Translations under genes and position numbers: made by a program
Part shown: in pieces, positions 21,005-27,320 of the stretch
Position numbering within the stretch: the first letter of the stretch is position 1
Layout of the letters: each line of letters opens with the position of its first letter
Notes under the pieces: model-generated
The model's input: only the letters and a program-made list of their open reading frames with translations
What the model was told of the DNA's origin: nothing
Database searches by the model: none
Assembly (NCBI GenBank): GCA_036752825.1
Contig: DAIORV010000018.1
Span: forward strand, 1 to 27,320
Reading direction: 5' to 3'
From: UBA5177 sp002413265
GTDB lineage: Bacteria; Chloroflexota; UBA5177
DNA length: 27,320 bases

Positions 21005-23458
21005 GTGTTGGTTGCTAGCGAGAGATCTCGTTTCGCGCAGGTAGCCGTTCTCGCCCGGCTGGGCCGCGCGGGCGGCCTGTTCACCTACGAGCTACCGGAT
21101 CAGCTCACCGCCGTGACGGGTCCCGGGTCTCTGGTACGGGTCCCTTTTACCAGCCGGCAGATGCAGGGCGTCGTGGTTTCGCTTGCGGATACGACGGACT
21201 TGCCACAAGTCAAGCCCGTCCAAGAAATTCTGGATCCCGTGCCGGTGGTGACTCCACTAGGTCTGAAGCTCGCCGACTGGATCTCTCGTTACTACGCGGC
21301 ACCCATGTCCGATGTCCTTGGCGCCATGTTGCCGCCTGGTCTTGACCGAAAGACTGTGTACGTTCTGGAACCAGGAGCGGAGCACGCCGCTGAGCAGCTA
21401 CGCCAGGATCGAGAAATTGTGTTGAGGACCGTACTCGGTCGTGGGCGAGTAGCCGAGGGGGACTTGGAGCGCGAGCTTCCGGAGATCGACGTTGTCCGCG
21501 CTGCCGGCTGGCTGGTGAAGCACGGTCTGCTGGCGCGTTCTTCAGAGTTATCTCCGCCGAGAGTGAGCATGAGGACAGTCAAAGTGGCAAGCGCCACGAG
21601 CCAGGGTTCCTCGGCTCTTCGGGATCGGTCGCCACTGGGGCGGGCAGAAAAGCAACGAGCGGTGCTGGAGCTTCTGGTCACCAGAGGTCCGACGACCGTG
21701 ACGGCTCTCACGCAGAGCTTGCCCGGCGCCTCCACGGCCGTTAAGGCGCTCGAAAAGAGGGGGTTCGTCGAGGTAGCGCTGCACCCGGCCGGCAGGCTTC
21801 CGATCGCCAACGGCAAATATCCCATAACCCACCACTTGAACCTGTCCACGGCACAGCGCTCAGCACTCGACTCTGTGCTTGCTTCGCTGAACGGTGGAGA
21901 GAAAAGGGTATTTCTCCTTCACGGCGTGACCGGCAGCGGCAAGACGGAGGTCTACCTTCAAGCGGTCGACCACGCCCTATCGATTGGGAAAAGCGCGCTC
22001 ATCATGGTGCCGGAGATCAGCCTCACGCCGCAGGCCGCGGAGAGGTTTAGCGGAAGGTTTCCGGGCCGCGTGGCGGTTCTCCATAGCCGGCTTGCGCCTG
22101 GCGAACGGCTGGATGAATGGCAGCGAATCCGCCACGGCCAGGCCGATGTCGTGGTCGGAGCCCGCTCCGCGCTCTTTGCGCCCTTGTCAAATCTCGGGCT
22201 CATTGTCGTCGACGAAGAGCACGACGCTTCTTACAAGCAGGACAGCTCACCGCGATACCATGCGCGCGATGCCGCGACAGTCCTGGGCCGCATTGCCGAC
22301 GCAACCGTCGTGCTCGGTAGCGCCACTCCCGATGTGGTGACCTTCGCCGCGGCTCAAAAAGGCCGGATCCATTTGCTCGAGCTACCCGACCGCCCGGTGT
22401 GGGGCGGGGGCGGGTCAAGAGCGATGCCACGCGTCGAGGTCGTCGACATGCGTCACGAGCTCAAGACTGGCAATCGAAGCATCTTCAGTGGCGCCCTGAT
22501 GGAAGCGTTGACTGCGACCCTGGCCGAGAATCACCAGGCTTTGTTGTTTCTAAATCGCCGGGGAAGTGCAACCGCGGTTCTCTGTCGTGACTGTGGATAC
22601 GTGGCTCGGTGCCCGAACTGCGATGTTCCCTTTACGTACCATGCTTCCGCAACCAAGCTGATCTGCCATCGCTGCGATAGGCGAGTGACGAGTCCTCGCC
22701 TTTGTCCGTCGTGCCACGGCCCGCGCATTCGGTACTTGGGGATCGGGACTCAGCGGCTGCAAGAGGAAACTGCAAAGATCTTTCCAACGGCCAGGATAGC
22801 TCGCTGGGATCGCGACGTGACGTCTGCGAGGGGAGCACACGAGGCAATTCTCAAGCAGTTCGCTCGTCATGAGGCAGACATTCTTGTCGGCACGCAGATG
22901 ATCGCCAAGGGCCTCGATTTCCCTCTGGTCACGCTCGTCGGCGTGATCTCCGCCGATACGGGTCTGCACCTGCCCGACTTCCGAGCGCCGGAGCGTTCCT
23001 TCCAGCTACTCACTCAGGTTTCAGGACGCGCCGGAAGAGCGTCTCTGCCCAGCCGTGTGGTCGTCCAAACCTACACGCCCGATCATTACGCGGTGGTAGC
23101 CGCGGCGGACCAAGACTACAACCGCTTCTATCGGGAAGAGATTAGCTTCCGGCAGGCCGCCGGCTATCCTCCGCACGCTCGACTCGTGCGCTTTGTGTAT
23201 GCTTCGAACGATGCGGACACGTGCCGTGAGAGCGCCTCCACACTCAGAGCCCTCCTCACACGGGCAATCGCGGAGCATGGTCTCGAGGGAGTCGAGCTCA
23301 TCGGGCCGGCTCCATGCTTCGCGGCGCGCGTAAACGGAACCTATCGCTGGCAGCTCATAGCGCGTGCACATCCGGGAGCCGGCGTCAGGCTGTCCCAGCT
23401 GCGCGATTACTTGCCTCCGGGCTGGTCAATCGATGTAGACCCGGTTGATCTGCTGTAG
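21005..23458 (+). CDS. priA: Primosomal protein N' (replication restart helicase PriA)
   Basis: This 817-residue helicase reloads the replicative helicase at stalled forks. The N-terminal DNA-binding domain starts VAVLARLGRAGGLFTYELP. Walker A is GVTGSGKT at 307-314, and the DEEH box is at 403-406. The zinc-binding insertion has all eight cysteines: C527, C530, C536, C539, C554, C557, C567 and C570. VGTQMIAKGLDFPLVTLV and SGRAGR form the later helicase motifs. It is intact, so an active helicase is likely. The GTG at 21005 starts three bases after the pyrG stop; its ribosome site is not well placed, and TTG 21008 is an alternative. Confidence 0.95.
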   Translation: MLVASERSRFAQVAVLARLGRAGGLFTYELPDQLTAVTGPGSLVRVPFTSRQMQGVVVSLADTTDLPQVKPVQEILDPVPVVTPLGLKLADWISRYYAAPMSDVLGAMLPPGLDRKTVYVLEPGAEHAAEQLRQDREIVLRTVLGRGRVAEGDLERELPEIDVVRAAGWLVKHGLLARSSELSPPRVSMRTVKVASATSQGSSALRDRSPLGRAEKQRAVLELLVTRGPTTVTALTQSLPGASTAVKALEKRGFVEVALHPAGRLPIANGKYPITHHLNLSTAQRSALDSVLASLNGGEKRVFLLHGVTGSGKTEVYLQAVDHALSIGKSALIMVPEISLTPQAAERFSGRFPGRVAVLHSRLAPGERLDEWQRIRHGQADVVVGARSALFAPLSNLGLIVVDEEHDASYKQDSSPRYHARDAATVLGRIADATVVLGSATPDVVTFAAAQKGRIHLLELPDRPVWGGGGSRAMPRVEVVDMRHELKTGNRSIFSGALMEALTATLAENHQALLFLNRRGSATAVLCRDCGYVARCPNCDVPFTYHASATKLICHRCDRRVTSPRLCPSCHGPRIRYLGIGTQRLQEETAKIFPTARIARWDRDVTSARGAHEAILKQFARHEADILVGTQMIAKGLDFPLVTLVGVISADTGLHLPDFRAPERSFQLLTQVSGRAGRASLPSRVVVQTYTPDHYAVVAAADQDYNRFYREEISFRQAAGYPPHARLVRFVYASNDADTCRESASTLRALLTRAIAEHGLEGVELIGPAPCFAARVNGTYRWQLIARAHPGAGVRLSQLRDYLPPGWSIDVDPVDLL

Positions 23459-23579
23459 GGCCAGTTCAGACAAAGTTCATCCCGGCGCAAGTTGCCCTTA
23501 AGGCATCGAGAGTACGTTGTTCGTGAAGAGGTTGCGGTAGCTCTCCTCCTTGACTCTGAAAAGGCACCTCTTCATCTCC

Positions 23580-23613
23580 GGCGGGGCGGCTGACCCGAAC
23601 CAGCCGCTCCGCC
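23580..23613. terminator. Hairpin between convergent priA and aldolase genes
   Basis: Two 13-base arms (23580-23592 and 23601-23613) pair with 12 Watson-Crick matches and one wobble around an eight-base loop, giving a very GC-rich stem. It lies 122 bases after the priA stop and 13 bases beyond the aldolase stop, where a bidirectional terminator is expected. No long T-run follows on either strand, so it may be a weak intrinsic terminator or a 3' stabilising hairpin. Confidence 0.45.
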
Positions 23614-23626
23614 GCTCCTCCCTTCA

Positions 23627-25618
23627 CTAACGGGAGAACGCCACAGGCACGCCGCCGTCGACGGCGATGACCGTGCCGGTGGTGGCACGCGATCTGTCGG
23701 AGAGCAGGAACTCTACCGCCTCGGCCACGTCATCGCCCGTGACCGTCGTCTTGAGCACGTTGCGTTGCGCATAGAACGTCTCGAGGTCCTCGACCGGAAC
23801 TCCGTGAGCAGCCGCCCGCTCACGTCTCACCTCTTCGGACCACAATCCGGATTCCTGAAAGACGGCGTCGGGGTTCACCACATTTGCTCGAATCCCGTTG
23901 GGCCCTCCCTCCAGGGCCGCTATCCTTGCCAGCTGGACCTGCGCGGCCTTCGCGGCACTGTATGCGCCGAAGCCCGCGCCTGGGCCGAAGGCGTTCTTCG
24001 AGGCCACGTACACCAGGCTGCCTCCGAGGCCCTGCCTTTCGAGGACTCCCATCACCTCTTTGGTCATAAGGAAATGAGAGGTCGAGTTCACCTCGAAGCT
24101 CCGGCGCCACAGATCGGGGCTCAGCTCCCTAAGGGTGCCCGGCGCCGCTATCCCGGCGTTCGATACCAAGCCGTCGATCCCGCCGAAAGCCAGCACGACC
24201 TGTCCAATGGCGGCTCGAACCGCCGCCGAATCGGTGACGTCTGCCGTTATGCAGATGACGCGGTCGCCGGACGATAGCCGGGACTGCGTCTCCTCGAGTC
24301 CGTTGGGATTAATGTCGATCAACGCTAGGTGGGCACCGGATGCCGCCAATTTCCTGGCAACGGCTCGCCCGATACCGGAGCCTGCGCCGGTTATGACGAC
24401 AACCCGGCCCTCCAGCTCTTGAGCTGCAGGCGCGAGGGAGAGTTTGTACAGCTCGAGTGGCCAGTAGTCGACGTGGAACAAGTCCTCCTCATCTAACGAC
24501 TTGTACGAGCCGTGCGCATCCTGTCCCCACGAGGCTACTCGCAAAGTGTGGTACGCGACCTCGGCCGTGACCCGAGCGTCGGCTGCATCCTTGCCCGCAG
24601 CGATCATCCCTAGCCCCGGCGCCAGAAAGACCTTGGGTAGTGGATCCAACATTTGGATGTCGTCCGCGCCCGCATGCCGGTCGAAAAACTCTCGGTAGCG
24701 GCGCTCGTACTCGTCCACCGCCTTCGCCGGGTCGTCCCCCTCCAGTACGCACGCCCAGGTCCGAATTCTCAGCACGTGATCCGCCGTTGCGGGTCCCGCG
24801 CTTGCCAGCTCGTGCACATCTGGCCGATTGGCGACGTCGATCATCTCTTCGCCACTGTCGAGACGAAAGATGCGGCGCCCGAGGCGGCCACGCAGCTTCA
24901 GTACCAGCGATTCGGTGTCCGGCTTGGGTCGGCGTGAGGGAGTGGCAATCGGCCTCTCGGCAACGCGGCTATTGAGATAGCTCTCGGCTTTCTCAACCAT
25001 CCCGATGGTGGTCTCATAGCTTTCCTTTGCGGTCTCACCCCAGGTAACGAGGCCATGGTTCAGAAGAACGACTGCCTGGTGGCTGAGCGACGCGTCGAAG
25101 ACCTGCTTGGACAGAAGAAAGCCGGGCCGCCGATACGGAACCGCGGCGACCTCTTCTCCAAAGACCTCTCGCACGGCTTCAATTCCTCGCTCCGTATTAG
25201 TGAGGGCAACGATGGCATCGGCATGCACATGGTCGACGTGCCGTGCCTTGAGGAAGCCATGCAGCAGCGTCTCAATGGAGGGCCGTCGACCTCCAGGCTC
25301 GACCATGCAGTGCTCCAGATATCCCACCATTTCGTCGTCGGTCATGTCCTCGCGATCGAGAAGCGGCAGGATATCGTCCAGAAAGATGCCCGGAAACCCT
25401 GACCTGTCGATCGTCTTGAGATCGGTACCCGATCCCTTGATACGCAGGACGCGACGCGACCTTCCTCGGAAGTCCATTTCAGTCGTCTTGACGGAGGTGT
25501 TGCCGCCGCCCCATACGACCAGATTGGGGTCCGAGCCGATGAGGCGCGACCTGTAGACGACTAGATCAAGCGGACGGTCCTCGGAACGCGCTTCCTGATT
25601 CCACAAATTTGTTGGCAT
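23627..25618 (-). CDS. Bifunctional class II aldolase / short-chain dehydrogenase (RhaEW type)
   Basis: This 663-residue fusion matches bifunctional rhamnulose-1-phosphate aldolase / lactaldehyde dehydrogenase enzymes (RhaEW/YuxG, or RhaD of rhizobia). The N-terminal class II aldolase (about 1-390) has VVWGGGNTSVK, zinc ligands His130 and His132 in VDHVHADA, and His188 in LLNHGLVTWG. The C-terminal short-chain dehydrogenase (about 400-663) has the cofactor loop TGAGSGIG at 410-417, NAG at 487-489, Ser540, and the Tyr553-x3-Lys557 pair in YSAAK. It could cleave a ketose phosphate and oxidise the aldehyde released. No rhamnose kinase, isomerase or transporter is nearby, so the substrate is uncertain. 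GGAGAG five bases before ATG 25618 fixes the start. Confidence 0.88.
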   Translation of the reverse strand: MPTNLWNQEARSEDRPLDLVVYRSRLIGSDPNLVVWGGGNTSVKTTEMDFRGRSRRVLRIKGSGTDLKTIDRSGFPGIFLDDILPLLDREDMTDDEMVGYLEHCMVEPGGRRPSIETLLHGFLKARHVDHVHADAIVALTNTERGIEAVREVFGEEVAAVPYRRPGFLLSKQVFDASLSHQAVVLLNHGLVTWGETAKESYETTIGMVEKAESYLNSRVAERPIATPSRRPKPDTESLVLKLRGRLGRRIFRLDSGEEMIDVANRPDVHELASAGPATADHVLRIRTWACVLEGDDPAKAVDEYERRYREFFDRHAGADDIQMLDPLPKVFLAPGLGMIAAGKDAADARVTAEVAYHTLRVASWGQDAHGSYKSLDEEDLFHVDYWPLELYKLSLAPAAQELEGRVVVITGAGSGIGRAVARKLAASGAHLALIDINPNGLEETQSRLSSGDRVICITADVTDSAAVRAAIGQVVLAFGGIDGLVSNAGIAAPGTLRELSPDLWRRSFEVNSTSHFLMTKEVMGVLERQGLGGSLVYVASKNAFGPGAGFGAYSAAKAAQVQLARIAALEGGPNGIRANVVNPDAVFQESGLWSEEVRRERAAAHGVPVEDLETFYAQRNVLKTTVTGDDVAEAVEFLLSDRSRATTGTVIAVDGGVPVAFSR

Positions 25619-25710
25619 GAGTCTCTCCGATTGATGACACGAACTCACTATGCCCGATGTCGCCGTGTTTCCTAGGCAGGGACTCAGGCCGGTCGCACTT
25701 TCCTTGACGC

Positions 25711-25744
25711 AAAAAGGGATGCCACGCATGATGCGTGACATCCC
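25711..25744 (-). terminator. Strong intrinsic terminator inside the aldolase leader
   Basis: Bases 25716-25744 form an inverted repeat with 14-base arms, 13 of 14 pairs matching, around a single central base at 25730. On the minus strand the stem is followed directly by TTTTT (25715-25711), the full form of a Rho-independent terminator. It lies 93 bases upstream of the aldolase ATG and no minus-strand gene precedes it, so a transcript started upstream would have to pass it. This suggests attenuation or riboswitch control, unless the gene promoter lies downstream of it. Confidence 0.7.
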
Positions 25745-25931
25745 GGCCCTTCCCCTGGGCAGCTGTCCTCGCGCGTGGCCAAACACGTGACACCGTTACG
25801 GAGGAGGCTACTCACGTTCGGACCTCTGCCTTCGGTCGGTCGCCTGACTCTCCCGCCGATTGTGACTCCGTGGGAGTTCTGTCACCATAGGATGTGCGTC
25901 CTATTTATCGAGTAGGGTCGGTACTAAATTC
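25745..25931 (-). promoter_or_regulatory. Structured leader / divergent promoter region, possible riboswitch
   Basis: This stretch lies between the leader terminator and the divergent sensor gene; with 25619-25710 it makes a non-coding gap of over 300 bases. On the minus strand a helix can form between 25850-25858 and 25799-25806 (eight pairs with one bulged base). It encloses a GACC/GGTC stem and a CCGAAGG loop. A further ACTCC-CAC-GGAGT hairpin lies near 25865-25877. The arrangement of stems, then a U-tailed terminator, then a metabolic gene is riboswitch-like. I could not match it to a known class: it has GGGAGAG and CCGAAGG like the glycine aptamer but lacks the CTCTCAGG partner. Confidence 0.35.
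25887..25904. promoter_or_regulatory. 18-bp palindrome between divergent aldolase and sensor genes
   Basis: ATAGGA (25887-25892) is matched by TCCTAT (25899-25904) across a six-base spacer, with one further pair inside. Its AT-rich outer ends and place 72 bases before the sensor start suggest a regulator-binding site covering one or both divergent promoters. I cannot name the regulator. Confidence 0.35.
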
Positions 25932-25958
25932 GTGGACTCAGGCTCAGAGAGGCTCGGA

Positions 25959-26726
25959 ATGTCGCAGGCGGAGGCAGAGGACGGCAGACGCCTCTCCGCT
26001 CTGATTCTCGAGGATGCGGAACCGGACGCGAGGGCTCTGGTCGAGGAGCTCGAAGCCGGTGGTTTCCAGGTAACCTATCGCCGCGTCGATTCGCGCGAAA
26101 CATTTGCTGAAGCATTGCCCGATACCCGCTGGGACATCGTGCTGGCCGGGGATACTCTTCGGCTGAGCGCGCTCGAAGCCCTTTCGCTGGTTCGCCAAAA
26201 CAGGCCGGATCTGCCACTCCTGCTCGTTTCTCGTTCCGCTCGTGAGGAGGATTCGCAAAAGGCGCTGGACGCCGGCGCCCACGACTTCGTCCTCAAGGAC
26301 CACCTGACGCGTCTGCTCCCGGCGGTCGAGCGGGCGGTGCGCGCCAAAGAAGATCGACGGACGCGGGAGCAGGCCGAGGAGGCTCTTAGAGAGAGTGAGG
26401 AACGCTATCGCGAGCTCGTGGAGAACGCGAACGACGTAGTTCTGCGAGTCAACTTGCAAGGAAACTTTACTTCCATGAATCGTGCTGGAGAGCTCATCAG
26501 CGGCTACACGCGTGAAGAGCTGACACGCATGAACATGCACCAGGTCCTGACGCCTGAAAGCTTTCAGCGCGCCCAGCAGATGATCGTGCAGAAGCTCGCC
26601 GACAACCGCCCCACGATCTACGAGCTGGAAATGATCGCGCGTGATGGTCACCACGTGCCCCTGGAGCTCAGCACACGGCTTATCTATCACGACGGCGTCC
26701 CGACCGGCATCCAGGGCATCGCCTGA
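25959..26726 (+). CDS. Receiver-PAS signalling protein, ended by an in-frame TGA
   Basis: The first open part encodes 255 residues. Residues 12-128 form a response-regulator receiver fold with acidic Glu18/Asp19 and Lys113 in FVLKD. At the phospho-acceptor position (DIVLAGD) Gly64 replaces the Asp, with an Asp one residue later, so it may be a pseudo-receiver. A coiled linker (130-148) leads into a PAS domain (149-255) with ERYRELVENANDVV and GYTREEL. The PAS domain ends at GIQGIA, where TGA replaces the expected Arg codon; the frame continues intact beyond. ATG 25959 has GAGAGG upstream; GTG 25932 is also in frame but has no ribosome site. Confidence 0.8.
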   Translation: MSQAEAEDGRRLSALILEDAEPDARALVEELEAGGFQVTYRRVDSRETFAEALPDTRWDIVLAGDTLRLSALEALSLVRQNRPDLPLLLVSRSAREEDSQKALDAGAHDFVLKDHLTRLLPAVERAVRAKEDRRTREQAEEALRESEERYRELVENANDVVLRVNLQGNFTSMNRAGELISGYTREELTRMNMHQVLTPESFQRAQQMIVQKLADNRPTIYELEMIARDGHHVPLELSTRLIYHDGVPTGIQGIA

Positions 26727-27320
26727 GACATCACCGAGCGGAAACGGGGAGAGCAAGCACTCGCCGAGAGCGCGGCTCGCTATCGTGGGCTCTTTGAAAA
26801 TGCCAGCGACATCGTTTATACGCACGATCTCACCGGCCACTTCACCTCCATCAATCAGGCGGCGGAGCAGGTGACCGGGTATTCGCGCGATGAAGTGATC
26901 GGCCTCAATATCGCCGACATCGTCGCTCCCGACCACGTTGAGCTGGCGCGCAGCATGATTCAGCGCAAGCTGGACGAGCAGGTTCCGACGACGTACGAGC
27001 TGGACATTGTGTCGAAGTTTGGGCGGCGATCGACGATCGAAGTGAACAGCCAGCTTATCTACCAAAGCGGGAAGCCGATCGGCGTCCAGGGCATCGCCAG
27101 AGACGTCACGGAACGGCGGCGGGCGGAGTCGGAACTGCGTGCTCGGGAACGGAAACAGGCAGCGGTGGCGCAGCTTGGTCAGCACGCTCTTGTCAGCACT
27201 GACCTGTCGCTTCTCTTCAAAGACACGGTCAGCTGGGTAGTGCACACGCTCGATGTTGCCTACTGCACGATCCTGGAGCGGTCAGACGACGGCAGCGAGC
27301 TCGTTGGGCGTGCGGGATCG
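26727..27320 (+). pseudogene. Continuation of the sensor gene after the TGA: PAS and start of GAF
   Basis: Directly after the TGA the same frame runs open for 198 codons to the window edge. It opens DITERKRGEQAL, the standard end of a PAS C-terminal motif, then has a second PAS domain (RYRGLFENASDIVYTHD, GYSRDEVIG, IGVQGIARDVTERRRAE), and then the beginning of a GAF-like domain (KQAAVAQLGQHALVSTDL). The second PAS copy reads GIARDVTER where the first reads GIA-stop-DITER, so the stop replaces a conserved arginine by one substitution. No start codon with a ribosome site is evident after the stop. The intact gene was probably a receiver-PAS-PAS-GAF sensor, perhaps with a kinase end beyond the window. 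Confidence 0.75.

Noticed and set aside
25619..25786. N-terminal extension of the aldolase up to 25786
   Set aside because: It would translate through the U-tailed terminator hairpin, and ATG 25618 has a clear ribosome site at the family's usual beginning.
25799..25860. A glycine riboswitch in the aldolase leader
   Set aside because: GGGAGAG and CCGAAGG are present, but the CTCTCAGG partner strand needed for the core helix is missing.
25944..27245. A 433-codon open frame on the minus strand opposite the sensor gene
   Set aside because: It mirrors PAS/receiver codons on the other strand, has no recognisable domain, and is explained by the codon bias of the high-GC sensor gene.

Overview
The window looks like a chromosomal segment from a high-GC, free-living bacterium. 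Supporting traits are many GTG and TTG starts, tight 1-4 base gene overlaps, purine-rich Shine-Dalgarno sites, an ECF sigma factor paired with an RskA-type anti-sigma factor, and a lipoprotein box. The mix of families (UlaG-like hydrolase, encapsulated-ferritin-like protein, ABC-F ATPase, HAD-IIA phosphatase, pyrG beside priA) fits a soil terrabacterial lineage such as Dormibacterota, Chloroflexota or Actinomycetota. This placement is inference, and nothing in the window fixes the phylum. I see no rRNA, tRNA, CRISPR array, insertion sequence or phage gene.

Layout. Positions 1-116 (minus) hold the first 38 codons of an ABC-F ATPase running off the left edge. Positions 468-2298 (plus) are a compact four-gene unit: UlaG-like metallo-hydrolase, EncFtn-type ferritin, small basic protein, VOC/glyoxalase protein. 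A gamma-glutamyltransferase follows at 2323-3903 (minus). Positions 4040-5820 (plus) carry a cupredoxin-like exported protein, acylphosphatase, a secreted protein of unknown function and a small membrane protein. Positions 5825-9905 (minus) are an SGNH-hydrolase lipoprotein, a LolD/YbbA-type ATPase and a large FtsX/YbbP-type permease, joined by stop/start overlaps. Upstream on the same strand are a secreted beta-propeller protein and a 56-residue helix-turn-helix protein. Positions 11597-14478 (plus) hold a metallophosphoesterase, the sigma/anti-sigma pair and a PlsC acyltransferase. Positions 14503-17384 (minus) are a gamma-class N6-adenine DNA methyltransferase translationally coupled to an unrecognised upstream gene. 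Positions 17491-23458 (plus) hold a HAD phosphatase, a small membrane protein, a metallo-beta-lactamase-fold protein with altered metal ligands, pyrG and priA. Positions 23627-25618 (minus) encode a RhaEW-type aldolase/dehydrogenase fusion with a long leader containing a strong intrinsic terminator. The right end (plus) is a receiver-PAS-PAS-GAF sensor gene interrupted by an in-frame TGA.

How the genes fit together. The SGNH/ATPase/permease trio mirrors the tesA-ybbA-ybbP neighbourhood of E. coli and probably forms one envelope lipid- or ester-handling machine. The sigma factor and anti-sigma factor form a self-contained envelope-response switch. pyrG and priA are housekeeping genes. The least explained parts are the methyltransferase plus unknown protein pair (a candidate defence module), the EncFtn protein with no shell gene or visible cargo tag, the aldolase leader (a candidate riboswitch or attenuator), and several proteins that keep a familiar fold but have lost catalytic or metal-binding residues.
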